A DNA stretch of 64,000 nucleotides from Turritopsis dohrnii (taxonomy: Eukaryota; Cnidaria; Hydrozoa; Anthoathecata; Oceaniidae), in contig BQMF02000116.1 of the NCBI GenBank assembly GCA_027922465.2, positions 434,001 to 498,000 on the forward strand, read 5' to 3'. Positions 21,048 through 32,986 of this stretch are shown one piece after another (the stretch's first letter is position 1; each line of letters begins with the position of its first letter). A model generated the notes under the pieces. It was not told the DNA's origin. It searched no databases and saw only the letters and a program-made list of their open reading frames with translations. A program made the position numbers and the translations under genes.

Positions 21048-23191
21048 ATGGCAGCTGCCAACAGTGATGTTGTAGCACCACAAAGAAGTATGCTATTCAT
21101 GGAATTAAAATATTATAGAAAATTATAAATCATGATTTCACTTGCATGTGTTCAAGATTTGATTGCGGAGATGAAACTTAACATTCTTGAAAGTTTTACA
21201 TGAGCATTTTACATGAGCATCACATTCTTAACATCACAGGATGTCCTTTTCTATATCTGATATAGTTTTGGGGAAGTAAATAGCCATCTTCATTTTAATT
21301 GGGCATAATTATTTGTGAATTTCTCTTTTGCAAATTTTTTCAAAGAGTTACAATGTTTATTTTGGTAATTTTGTTAATAAAGCAGTCAGTGGTTATGAAG
21401 ACTTGGTCGATGTTATTTGGTTTCCCAGACTAGTTTACATCAAAATATTTTTTTTGATTTTTTTGTTTTATTTTTTAATTGATGATAGTAAAACATTAAT
21501 TGTGACATTTTAGAAAATTTTGAAATTCTTGAAGAGGTGCTTGGCAAGTAGTAAACAATTCAGGAAATTCAAAATGTAACTTATGATGCAATTCATCACA
21601 TTCCATGAAATGAAGTTCTTTCCTGGGCATAATCAGGTCATCTAGGGTTAGAATATGCATGAATTAAGATTTTTGGCAGGTTTTTTTGCCTTTTAAAATG
21701 TTTTGGTGATAAGCTTAAGTCGATACATAATTGTTACTAAGCCTTTTACACCAATATATCCGAATTTCTTCCGTTACTGCAAAATGTTTAATTTTTGTTC
21801 GTCTAGAGGAAAGAGGGCACGTGATGACTGGCACCTTACCTGATGATTTTTTGCGATTGGATCAGCAAGGTACAGTAAATACATCTACCCTACAACGGCC
21901 GTTGGTATTTGATGGTTTCCAGGGAAACGGTTTTGGGATTTTGACTATCACAATTGTTCAGGTAGGTTTGTTTTTACGGGACCGAACAACTGAAAATCAT
22001 TACTCAACCCTGTTTCTACTGATGATATTCTTGCTGCAATCAGACTGACATCTGAACATAAAGGTGAGACGAAGATCTTGAGGTGAAAACTTAGAATTTA
22101 AAACGGATGAAATAAACTGGTGTATTTTGTTTTTGCTCGTCGATTCCAGGTCTAGGAACGACATCTTCTGATATACAAATTGTTTAATAAATAAAGCAAT
22201 CAATTTGAAAATTAGAATACTACTAGAGAAATGATGATCTTGTGAAGGTCACAGAAAACAAACTATAGCTTAAAGATCAAGTTCACAAAATGTAATAACT
22301 TTTTTTAGGCAAGACTAGCGAAGAATTACGGAGTAACTCGGATGGACCCATATTGTCGAATACGTGTAGGGATGCAAGTTCTTGAAACGCCCACCGCTTA
22401 TAACGGTTCCAAAACGCCTCGATGGAACAGACGTCTACAATGGTAATCCCCTCAGCGATTGCTTGGTTTTTAAGGATGAGAGGCTTTTCGATTTCTAAGA
22501 ATTTTTTTTTGTTTATTCTAGCCATTTATCTGAGGGGGTGAAAGAGTTTTACCTGGAGATATTCGATGAGGTACGTAACATCTCTCCTTGAACATCTAGC
22601 AACAGGAGACTATTCGAATAAGAAGTTCCATTCCTTCCCTAGCGTAACTTTTCAACTGATGAAAAAATTGCATGGGGTGTAATCAGTATCAAAGACGATG
22701 TTTTCAAAGGAGAACTTGTCGATGAATGGTATTCGTTAAGTGGAAAACAAGGTGACGATAAAGAAGGCCTTGTCAATATCATTCTCCATTACAATGTAAG
22801 TTCGTTTCTTGTAAAGTTCCCAGTCCTTTTTGACATTATTTAGACCTATGTTCTTAATTGTTGATAGAAAACTGGAGCTCCTATGTTAATGGGTGGTCCA
22901 ATGGTTGCCGGTGGATCCTTAATGTATCCAAGTCCCATGATGTACTCTCCCGGTGGATATGTTTACGGTTACCCACAAGTAATGTACGGAGCACCGGTGA
23001 TGCAGCCGTACCCACAATACACATCATCGCACGCTGCACCTGTGTCTGCGCCACTCAGTGAAAAAGATTTGAAAACCTTGAAAGAAATGTGTCCAGATAT
23101 GGATGAGGAAATTATAAAAACTGTCCTGCAACAGGCTAGCGGTAATATGGACAAAGCCGCTGCGCAATTACTGGAAATGAGTGCGGAGTAA
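21048..23191 (+). CDS. TOLLIP: Toll-interacting protein (Tollip) orthologue, 6 exons, 284 aa
   Basis: Exons: 21048-21087, 21807-21961, 22309-22442, 22522-22570, 22643-22795, 22868-23191; all introns GT-AG and phases agree. Tollip is an adaptor that binds ubiquitin, Tom1 and phosphoinositides on endosomes and dampens TLR/IL-1 signalling. The N-terminal tail ([13 protein letters not shown], then [10 protein letters not shown]) matches the Tom1-binding region. A C2 domain follows at about 45-176, with [34 protein letters not shown] and [14 protein letters not shown] nearly identical to the vertebrate protein. A Pro/Tyr/Met-rich linker (about 180-236) leads to a CUE domain (about 240-282; [20 protein letters not shown]). 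Human Tollip is 274 aa, so the model is full length. Exon 1 is only 40 coding bases and rests on phase and similarity. Confidence 0.95.
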
Positions 23192-24384
23192 TGCGTGTGG
23201 TTAACTTCGCATGTCTAAGGACAAACGTTCTCGCATTGTAATTTATTTAAATGATGGTCATATTTTTATAATATCATAATCTTGGTGTTTTATTCATGAG
23301 AACGGAAATGTTTAAACCGGTGGCCATTAAATACATTTGGCAACCATTAGTCCATTTCTCGTTTTCATAGAAAGCGAAATGACAAATTATTTGATAAATG
23401 ACAATTTGTTATTGAAATCCTATTGTGATTGGATGTGAAGGATTTTTTGAATAATCCCCTTTTTGTTTGTGCATGGATATTCAGCGTATTCCATGCAAGC
23501 TCCATGTTTGTTTGTTTGTTTGTTTGATTGTTTGTTTAATGTTTAAGTTTTGATTACATCTTATTTTCTTTCTATAACTTTAGAAAAACCTTTCTTTGTT
23601 TTGTTAAATCGTCGATATTTATTGATGGGTTTTGTTTTGTTTTGTTTGTGAGTTTGCTGGTTGGAAATCTATTCTGTGTTTCGACTTACGTCACTAATTA
23701 TCACGAAATAATTAGATATCGCTACCATGATGATTTCTGCGAACATAAAAAATTAACTAAAGTTTGCATATACTTTACAGCTACTATCATCTCGAATGAC
23801 GTGACGTCATTAAATGTCGTGACGAATCATCGGAACATCGATTAGATTATCACTGGATAGGGCATAACGTAAGCATCTTCTCCGCCCTGTTTAAAGTAAT
23901 GTAATAAGGGAAACGTGTGACTCTTGAGGGCGTTCGCCGCTCGGTTCACTAGTATGATTGAAGAGTTTGTAACACATCTCCGCCCGGTTCGATGAAGTAA
24001 TTAGATTAAAAGTCGATGGTAAGTATAAGCAACATGAAAGTAGTTCTTTTCTTGTGAAGGGAAGCGATTTTAAATAAATATTTTTGAATTTATAAAAAGT
24101 AAACGATGTAAAAACAGGAATAACAAAGGAAAGAAATTATTTCTTGATTTTAATTTTTAGTCCCAAAGTTTCTTTTAACAAACCTTTTTATGAAATTGTC
24201 ACCAAGTAACTGTGCCATGAAAACCCATCGATTACTAATTCTGCATGCAACATGTGTCAATATGAATTCGCGTATTAAGCTAAGAAAAAGTAATGGACAG
24301 TCTGTTTTCCGTTAAAGATGCGTTAAGTAATTTCCTGATATACTTGACTGCTTCTCAATACCTCTCAATTACCTCCTGTTAGGG
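23192..24384. other. Tollip downstream region
   Basis: Probably holds the Tollip 3' untranslated region at its start. A TTTG microsatellite lies at about 23502-23538. A TGACGTCA (CRE-type) palindrome occurs at about 23801-23808. No other exon is supported. Confidence 0.5.
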
Positions 24385-24640
24385 TTAGATTGTACAGCGA
24401 TGGTGTTGTGGCTAGTACTTTCGAGATACCCGTGTTCGAGTCCAGTTATGTCGTATCTCGATGCTCCATTCCTATGCGCTTTAAAATCAGCACATTAGGA
24501 GCCACCGACCGACTGCACATTGGCCTTCTTCGGACAAGTTAGAGCAATGCTATAGGTAATTCTGGCTCTAAATAAACTACTAATTGCAAGTAAACGGGCA
24601 GAATGTCCAACCACTGTGTATGGAAACCCAAAAACTCCCA
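24385..24640 (+). mobile_element. Probable tRNA-derived SINE
   Basis: A tRNA-like head is suggested by a box A-like GTTGTGGCTAGTACTTTCGA and, about 25 bases on, a box B GTGTTCGAGTCC. An unrelated body follows with no coding potential (CATTAGGAGCCACCGACC, AGAGCAATGCTATAGG). The GGAGCCAC motif is also found in the SINE body at 3410-3417. The acceptor stem cannot be paired cleanly, so this is not a functional tRNA gene. The 3' boundary is a guess. Confidence 0.5.
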
Positions 24641-25360
24641 CTTTCTGACTTACTCGCTTACCTTATAGAAAGATGATGGTACAACGATTTATTTCCGAAC
24701 TTCTTCATACTGTCTGTTGATCAGAAGGTGAATAATGTGTTTATTCAGTTTTGTTAGAACCTAGCAAACGTGGCGAGTATTTAACCTTCTTCTCGATTTT
24801 GAGATTTTGACCAAATGGCTACATGATTCTGCGCTTTCTGCTTCATTATCTTTCTTCGTTATCTTGGAAAATTTCTTTTGGATTTTCGTTGCGTTCAGTA
24901 TATGCTAAACTTCGCCCATCATTAATTTACAGCCTTAACTTACTTCAGTAGTTGTACCAGGACTTCATTGTACTCGTAGTATAGTATATAAGGTAAAAAC
25001 TTCAAAACAAAATTGTGCATCTTAGTACCTGGTACATAGCCGAATACAACTCCACTTTGACCACTTGCCAAAGAACTCAACTACTGTAAAAGCGTATTGA
25101 ATCGTTACAGTTGTTGGCGATATTTTCAAATTCTGTCATGCCGCCATCTTCTATAGACAAGTTACAAACTATGACCAGAATTTCCTCGTAATCATGAGAA
25201 TCCGAAACATACTGCATTCAGACCATGTTTGCAGTAACAATCCAGATACAAACGTTCCGATAAACATTCCGATAAGTTTAATCAATCTCAGGAAGGTCGC
25301 CTTAAATATATGAGAAACTTTTATGAGAAACTTTGATGAAATTTAGAATTTCAATGTATA
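24641..25360. other. No recognised feature
   Basis: AT-rich sequence; no gene, RNA or transposon end recognised. Confidence 0.45.
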
Positions 25361-25693
25361 CACGATTTTTTTTATAAGAATACGCTTTATAAGAATGTTC
25401 AAGATGAAATTGGCCAAAAAGTTAAGAATGTCTTAAGAATATTGTCATCTTAAGATTTCGTGAGCTCAAAATTTATTTTGTTTTATTTATTTTATATGTT
25501 TTTAATGTCTTGCGTTTTTCTTTATTTGTTTTATCCCTTATTTTGCCTTTTGAGTTTTATCTTTTGTTTCTGGGCAAGAAAAGTTAGGTACGGCCTTAAG
25601 AATGTCTTAAAAATATATGAGGATGATTTTGGCTAAAAAGCTCAGAATATTCATCATGAAACGAAAAAACACCATTCTTATAAAAAAAGCGTG
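25361..25693. mobile_element. TA-flanked MITE, copy B (333 bp)
   Basis: The left end CACGATTTTTTTTATAAGAA and the complement of the right end CACGCTTTTTTTATAAGAA form inverted repeats. TA flanks both sides (25359-25360, 25694-25695). The interior is built of repeats of the type AAGAATG and CTTAAGAATGTC. Same family as the elements at 18214, 26168 and 32668. Confidence 0.75.
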
Positions 25694-25695
25694 TA

Positions 25696-26167
25696 AAACT
25701 CGCATCCAAGATTATTTACCACGCTCTTCATATGCGTTATATTTTCAAAATTTCAAAACGGCTTATGTCAAAAAACAAGAACAAGGAACTAGCATTCGCA
25801 ATTTTCAATAACCCAACGTAAAGGATACGTCACTAACCTCCATAAACAACTGTGGTGACCTACTTTTGAATAGAATGCGACATTTTTCTTGCATTAGTAC
25901 TTCGTATTGATTTATTCAGTAATTTTCGCTTTCGTGTTTGTTTTACACAGCAACTAGCTTACTCATTGAATTTATTTGTAAATAAAGATTATTAAGATTA
26001 TTCAGTTTCAGTTTTCCTTGTTGGCATATTCTTTGAGTCACAAAAATATTATTTAGCCTTTACTTAAGTTTCAACTTCAGCCAATCGCAGTCCAGGAAGG
26101 TGACATGTTGGAAGCGGATCAATAAGGATCAATAAGGAAAATCATGACAACATATTCTGATCAACTA
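25696..26167. other. Spacer between two MITEs
   Basis: No gene recognised between MITE copies B and C. Confidence 0.45.
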
Positions 26168-26554
26168 CACGCTTTTCTTTTTATAAACAATAAGTTTATA
26201 AGCAACACTAGTAATTTTTCTCAAAAACTTAAGCAACAGTACTACCAGAATCTTAGATGAATTAGCAACATGCAATTTTGAAATGATGAAACACTAGCAT
26301 AGCCACAGCACATTTCTTAACACAAGGTTGTCGGACTAGGTCGTACGCTCTATGTAATGATTTGAATGTCCTAGACTTTATACTTGGTACTTTTAATTGA
26401 ACAACTAAAACGTTTTTCAAGGATTCCAAGATGGGACATATGTATTATCGATTAATGCTTAGCAACAAATTAAGCAACATTACTACTAAAAAATGGTCAT
26501 TTTTTAAGCAACATTAGTACTAATGTCTGACCTAGGTTGCTTATAAAAAACGTG
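26168..26554. mobile_element. TA-flanked MITE, copy C (387 bp)
   Basis: The left end begins CACGCTTTTCTTTTTATAA; the complement of the right end is CACGTTTTTTATAAGCAACC. TA flanks both sides (26166-26167, 26555-26556). Inside, the recurring unit is AAGCAACA/AGCAACATTAGTAC, so the repeated heptamer differs from copies A (AAGAACA) and B (AAGAATG) while the ends stay the same. Confidence 0.7.
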
Positions 26555-26556
26555 TA

Positions 26557-28453
26557 AACAAAGTGATAAGGAATACCGTGCAACCGCTATGTAACGACCA
26601 TGTTTCTTTCCTTTCCTGTATGAATGGAAAAATCAAACAGTGACGTCATTAGTGGAATTTCAACATGAAGGAATAGGGGAGAAATTAAAGCTAAAAAAGT
26701 TCTCTTTCGCCATTTTTTTTCCGACACGTTTTCGCTACGGTAGCTAAAAAATGTATATCTGATTGATTTTAGGCGTTTCTCGTGAAAATGTAGGGGTCAT
26801 CAGAGCGTCGTAGATCTTCAGGTCTGCGTTTTATTCAATAGACTTTTCAAGGTCCTGTTTGAGGAGGAGTCTCAGACCTGGACCTTTGTGGAATGTGTTA
26901 CGGATATGGTACTAGGTGTGCCACGTATATTCTTTTTGATTCTCTCTTTCAGATATCTTTATTCACTTACTTTCCTGTCGTACCGGCCGTTCATATTATT
27001 CATATTATACTCAGAGGAAAAAAATCCTGTTTCGTGAAAGTGGGAGGACTTGGTATGCTTTAAGATTTGTTGAATCATGTGTAAATATGTTGTTGAAATA
27101 AACGCATTGCATATTTGTTTGTTTAAAAATGTTCTTGCTGATCCGCTTTTTATTAGTCCGTTATAAAACATGAGGTTTGAAGTCATGACAAAAACAAAAG
27201 AATCTTGAAAAAGAATGTTTGGAATTTCTTTCAAGCTGGGACTTCATGTAAAAAAATGACGGGATATCATTAATTAAGCTATATGTCATAATGACAAAAC
27301 AAGTTAGCTAAGAATGTATCTGTCATCAATATCTTATAATTTTTTAAATCTGTCTTTGATTATAGAAATGTATACTAGTGTCGTAAAATCAAATCACAGA
27401 CAGCATCAAGCAGTGAACAATTTCCTCTTCTTAATCATGGAAATGAGATTACTCAGAGAAATGAAAAAAAACAACAACAACAAAAAAAACGCGCGTTAAA
27501 GAAACTTCCACGGTTGCTTGATAGATTTTAACTTTGAATTTCTTCAGAATTGAAACACGCATGTTTGATAATTACATGTCTAAGATATAAATTTAAATTG
27601 ATCTTCATATCCGGTAACCGTCCGATTGGAATGCACATTTATAGCTACAAGATTCTACATTTTTCACTGTCTATTTTTAAATTCTCATTTCCTCTTTAAA
27701 TTGTTAATTATGCGGTTGTAGCTATAACAACAATAGACAGACAGCAAGGAAAAGTCTTTTTTTTTCATATTCTTTCATGCCCCAAGCACATATGAGGTTT
27801 TCTGGGGTTACATATCCACTATGTAATGGCGGTGAAAAGCAAGGGAATTTTAGTGAGTGGATTATGCAGTTTTATTGATTGAAGGCTTGTCAGTCATCGG
27901 GTAATCACCTTCCAGCTCCAAGATATCAAAGTGAAAAGAGCATGATGGTGCAAATTATCAAACTTTATTATCAAATATTTGACGAACGACTATTGAACGC
28001 CATTTTGAGTTACTATTTTTTACGTCAATGATTTTGATATTTAAGAGCGAACTCAATTCCACTTTAAAGATGGTTAATAGGAAACTCTTAAAACATGATT
28101 ATCTGGTATTGTCTTTCCAATTTCTTCCCATCTAAAAAATTTCTTTCGATTAATAAACGAATAAATAAGTTTATGCAATTTTCACGGCAGCCGATTTGGC
28201 GTTTCTGTTTTGTTCAATTTCACAGGCGACATTTCTACATTGTTTGACAAAAATCTGTCGGAAACGTTTTTTTAAGTTTAATTTCTTTATACAAAAACTC
28301 TGAAAAATTTAACTAATCAGGAAAATCGGTTTTCGTTTATCACTCAAACATTCCAATAGCTCCGCTACATGTTGTTCAGAAAAAATAAACAATTTCATCA
28401 AATAATTAGGATTTTTCACTTTTTTTCTGACATAGCTGACGAAACAAAATATT
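26557..28453. other. Gene-free region upstream of WH1 gene 3' end
   Basis: No supported exon. A TGACGTCA palindrome lies at about 26641-26648. The part near 28400 is probably the 3' untranslated region of the minus-strand WH1 gene. Confidence 0.5.
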
Positions 28454-29914
28454 CTACAGTTCTGTTACACATAAATCAGTGGACGGCATGTCAGTCGTTT
28501 CTAGTCTCTTCGACCATTGTTTTCTTTGTCGAGCATATCTTGCCACGTGACCTGTTTCGATAATATTCTGCATGACTTCACCTCTCAAAAGGAGGCTGTC
28601 TGTAGAAGACCTCGTTTTCACGAGTTTTTTTGTTCGTTGATAGTATTTGGAATCTAACAAAACATCAGCCTCCTTTTCATCCTTCATGTTCGGGTCATTT
28701 TGTGACGTTTGAGATAATTGAGAACATTGCGAAGACTGCGAGATTTGCGAGTCTCGTTTTCGATTTATGGTTTTTAATGACTGACTTCTGGAGATGCGAC
28801 GTTTTCTGAATAAGTTTTTAACAATATTTTCCCGTGTGTACGTGGTATTATCACGACTTAATTTATGTTCCAAGCCGTTGGCTTTTGTTTCTTGTTTGGA
28901 AACATCGGAATCAGGATCGGATTCCGCGTTAACTAAATTCTGAGTTTTTTCCGTGCCCTCACATCCTATGTTATTGACAGCTTTACGAAATGAATTGGCT
29001 CGAGATAATGATGTTAATTTTCTTTGAACTAATTTTTTTTCAGTCGCACCGAATGCCTGGTCTACACTTGTGACATCGTCTGGATGTGTATTGTCATTCT
29101 CGTTATAGGTATCTTTAGGAAACGCACCAATCACCGTCGAGCTACGCTCTTTCTGTTCATATTTGTCGTCGGCTGAGGAACTATCGTATTTTCTGCTGAT
29201 GGTTTTTCTCAGTAAAGAATCTCTTAAGGATGATCGACGTTTAAAAAATCTCAGGTGATCTGGAATTTCTCCATTATTGTCGACTTGCCTTGTTGTTTTA
29301 TTGTTTCCCTTTTTATTATTCATTGATATGGATCTGAGTAAGCGAGCTTTACCTTTGCGGTCATCGCATTGCGTGCAACTTAAGTCATCTTGTTGTTTTG
29401 GATCAGTGGTCGAGATTAAAGTTATTGCGTTCAGGATAAGATCAGCTACGTCTCTATTTTCGTACAAGAATCCTACATGTTGACTAAAATCTGGCTTGGT
29501 ATTAAGTATATGAAAGTTGGATGTTTGAGATTGGACTCTCACATATTCTGCCCAGTTCATACACCATAATAAACGACACGACCTTTCCTCGAATAAAACA
29601 ATTTTTAAACCTTCACTGTTCGTGTCATAGATAAGAGCGATTATTCCTGTTCCGAAGTAAAACCAATCGGGTGTAGTTTTACCTTCACAATCGATAACTT
29701 GTTGTGCACGAGAGATATACAATTTCGATAAACAAGGGGCTACAATGACCTTCTTGTCTACATAAAGTTCGCAAACCTTTTGGCGTATTTTCAACAGATC
29801 ATCGGCATCAATAACAAGATTCATAATCTTTTTCCCACTTTTTTCGTTTACTGGATGAGGCAGAAACGACTTGATATTCGAATCAACCATGGTTGGTCCA
29901 GAATCCACAACCAT
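28454..29914 (-). CDS. WH1/EVH1-domain protein, single exon, 486 aa
   Basis: One uninterrupted frame; TAG lies in frame two codons upstream of the start (TAG AAT AAT ATG), which supports this Met. Residues about 45-168 fit a WASP-type WH1 domain: VCELYVDKKVIVAPCLSKLY, DWFYFGTGIIALIYD, LFEERSCRLLWCMNWAEY, FHIL and HVGFLYENRDVADLIL parallel the WASP strands (W at the start of the sheet, RLLW, a Y-V strand, F-H-F/L, G-x-x-F/Y and the final helix). WH1 domains bind proline-rich partners such as WIP and anchor actin regulators. The rest is low-complexity and basic, with two related RRSSLRDSLLRKTISRK / RRISRSQSLKTINRK segments and an S-Q repeat near 390-405. No CRIB, proline-rich or VCA region is seen. 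It ends VTEL, a class I PDZ-ligand type tail. Family is inferred from pattern, not search. Confidence 0.75.
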   Translation of the reverse strand: MVVDSGPTMVDSNIKSFLPHPVNEKSGKKIMNLVIDADDLLKIRQKVCELYVDKKVIVAPCLSKLYISRAQQVIDCEGKTTPDWFYFGTGIIALIYDTNSEGLKIVLFEERSCRLLWCMNWAEYVRVQSQTSNFHILNTKPDFSQHVGFLYENRDVADLILNAITLISTTDPKQQDDLSCTQCDDRKGKARLLRSISMNNKKGNNKTTRQVDNNGEIPDHLRFFKRRSSLRDSLLRKTISRKYDSSSADDKYEQKERSSTVIGAFPKDTYNENDNTHPDDVTSVDQAFGATEKKLVQRKLTSLSRANSFRKAVNNIGCEGTEKTQNLVNAESDPDSDVSKQETKANGLEHKLSRDNTTYTRENIVKNLFRKRRISRSQSLKTINRKRDSQISQSSQCSQLSQTSQNDPNMKDEKEADVLLDSKYYQRTKKLVKTRSSTDSLLLRGEVMQNIIETGHVARYARQRKQWSKRLETTDMPSTDLCVTEL

Positions 29915-32667
29915 ATTATTCTAACGAAGTTTCTCTGTCCAAAAATAATAAATAAAGTATAGTGTAGAAATCCTTCTCGTTATAAACGATACTTTAATCT
30001 TGCTAAAATTAGGTTACAACTTGGCTTTGAATGATCGATCCAATGAATAATTCAAAATGTTGAATGTTTTCTCCTCCTCTTAGATTCATAAAAATATTAT
30101 GTCAGCCTCCTTCGGTTTAGTTTATATCACCGCGAGATATGACTTTTATATGGCCTCAACAATTCGTCTAAAACATTTATTGTTCCTGTATCAAGAGCTT
30201 CATAATAAAAAACTAATTACATAAAAATCGACAATAACCTTAATACATACTATTTAGATGAAGTTAGTCACCAGTCTCTTTACGTGATATTGATTGATAT
30301 GTGGATGTGAAGCTAATGATTGAGACTTGGTACGAAATTTATCTATTTTTTTAAGCGGCTCTTTTGCTGTTTAAAAAGACGTATTGCAAAATAAACATTG
30401 TCTTTAATTTGTTTGTGTTCGTTTATCATCAAATAACGATATGTTGGAAGTGTCTACACAGAAATCCTAACAAATGCTTTTTTGAAAAAATCTCGTCGTC
30501 CAAACATAATACGTCATGCCGTAATTATGTCAATTTAAGAATGAATGCGAAACAAAAACACCAAGAGAGGAGTTTTATCACACAAGAGAATACATTATAT
30601 TGAACATTTTGTCACGATTTCGGAAAAGTTATTTTACATATCATGTAAAAACGTATTTAATAAAAATATTAAAGGATAGGAGAACTAATTTTTGACGTCA
30701 TGAAAGTCGTCACACCTCGACAGATTAAAGGAAAACAGATGTCTGACGTCATGACACCTTTTTAATGAACACAATCCCTGTTAAATGTGTTTTTCATACA
30801 GTTTTATTTTTAAACTTTATAATTGCTATCAAGACCTATTCAATAATAAAGTTCGTGATAACATATTGATATTGATCTATTTAAGAGGATAACAGATCTT
30901 TGCATTTGTTTTTCTCCATGTTTTTACCATTTGACAGCTTACAGTTTTGTGATTTTGTTATCACCATTTTTGTTGTTAATTTCATCGCTGTAGTGAAATA
31001 TTTTTATGTATTATTTAACACTTTACATCTCTCCTTGTGCAAAACAACATTTTATGGCTTTTTATGCCTCGACCAGTTGTTATTTTCTCTCAATCATTGC
31101 CAAAAACAGAAAAATCTAATATCTTGTTTTTTTTGTTTCCGGCATACATCTCGTTGGTTTTCCGATTTCAGCCAGGTTTTCTTTTATTGCCCGATTTCTT
31201 GTTTACCCGATTTCTTGTTTATGATTTTTCGATAGGGTAGATATTGTATTTCCTACTTTGATAAGAAACGTCATTTGATTTTCGTAACGGAAAGTGTTAA
31301 TGAAGGCGTTCGGACGAAAACACCAAGTGGGTGTTGCAGAAAAAAAATTGTTTTCTTTTAGCTGATGTTTTTGTTTTCGTTACCTTGTAACCAAAGACAC
31401 GATATGATGAAGTAAATAAAAGTTTGTGCACGGATCTTAAACTAACACGGTGTCAGCTTTCGGTCTTGAAACTAACAACACTTGACCAGGCTAAAAAGCG
31501 TTTCGATGGTTTCCAAAGCCTATCATCTTGTCTAAACAGTTTAATATTTTTAGGAGAGCTAAATCCCGTCTGAAAATAATATCAATCTTCATAAAACATA
31601 ATACTTTTTAGAAATTAGTCACCATTCTCTTTGCGTAATATTGATTGATTATGAATGTGATAGTAATGATTGGAGACTTGGTACGAAGTAGCTTCCATTT
31701 ATTGTGCTTACCATGAAGCTGATAGTTAAGAAAGCATTTCAAATGTTTCGATAGTTTGGAAGTTCATCTGGGAAAACGAGATTAGTTCGGTCGTCATGAT
31801 GTCTCAGTTCTCCAAATGAAAAGAAATGGGGCTTTTCTAAGAAAAGTTACGAAAGCAATCCGTTACTCGAAAACAAAGTTTTTCCGCTCGATTGTTTTTG
31901 ATTTGTTGTTAGAAAATGTTATCACGTAGACTTGACTTCACATGACTTTTAAAACTACGTTGTTAGCAGGAAGAGGTTTTGATTTAAGTTTTGCTTGGTT
32001 ACTCACTCGAAGTTTGTTTGTTAATTTTCATGTATGTCACGCTTTAAGTCGCTTATCCAACAGAACAATTGGCGAATTCCTGCGTTTGTCCAACCTATGA
32101 CGTGACTAAATTTATTTGTTACACGCAAATTGAGAGACATTTTTTAATGACCAATATTGAATACAACACATTCTTCATCACTTTGAAAAGCCGATTTTCT
32201 ATTTTAAGATGGCGTGATTGTAAATCTTTGACGTAAGAATACCATGCGCCTTCTAAGCGTTGTGATAAGCGGATTAACCAAGAGACGCATCCCTGGATAA
32301 CGGATTTCGAACATTAACGTATTTACTGAGGACGATAAGTATTTTATACAAAGCTGCATCAATAACTTCATCGGATTATAACGGGATCTTATCGAGTTGT
32401 TGGTTTTTCAAAATTCCGATCGCTTTCCGATTCCAAATTGGATTTTTGAAAAAAAGAAATCTTGTTGTAGCAAATGTTGTGATTTGATAGCAAATATCAC
32501 AGCCACTTCTTAAAGGGCTATTCATCCCTATTACATGATAAATAACTGTATTTTTACAAAAATAACTCCATTAAATTATTTGGAATAATCATCAATGTAT
32601 CAAAGACGAAATATAAAAAACATGGTCGTCTGGAAAAACGAATCTAACATGCAATCTGAAACATTTA
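29915..32667. other. Long gene-free interval
   Basis: No exon or RNA gene supported. Two TGACGTCA palindromes lie at about 30696-30703 and 30743-30750. A segment of about 75 bp at 30262-30338 recurs in diverged form at 31611-31688 (shared TTAGTCACC, CTCTTT, ATATTGATTGAT, GACTTGGTACGAA). The first 1 kb is upstream of the WH1 gene and may hold its promoter. Confidence 0.5.
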
Positions 32668-32984
32668 CACTGTTTTTTTATAAGAATCACGAGGCTCAAA
32701 TTCAGCCTCAATCTCATGATACGCCTTATAATCTGACGTACATGACATGGTAAATATCAGATGTTCTTTTTTGATATTTTTCACGGTTTTAAACCACACG
32801 TTTCAACACTGAAAACTGAAAAAAATATAAAGTTTTAAACTTTTAAGCAATTATTCTTTCCACTACATACAACACTATTCCTTTTCAAGAGAAATTTAAG
32901 AATCACGTAAGAATACTTAAGGCTCATTTTTGAAGAATCACAAAGCTCGGCCAATTAATGTAATTCTCATAAATTAAAACAGTG
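32668..32984. mobile_element. TA-flanked MITE, copy D (317 bp)
   Basis: The left end CACTGTTTTTTTATAAGAAT and the complement of the right end CACTGTTTTAATTTATGAGA form inverted repeats. TA flanks both sides (32666-32667, 32985-32986). The interior repeats are AAGAATCAC with GAGGCTCA/CAGCCTCA motifs. It belongs with copies A to C but has CACTG in place of CACGC at the tips. Confidence 0.7.
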
Positions 32985-32986
32985 TA

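Noticed and set aside
22858..23061. Alternative-frame protein across Tollip exon 6
   Set aside because: It is a shadow of the real Tollip CUE-region frame.
30900..31240. Membrane-protein gene from hydrophobic frames
   Set aside because: Phe/Leu-rich translation is what AT-rich DNA gives by chance; no motif, no splice support.
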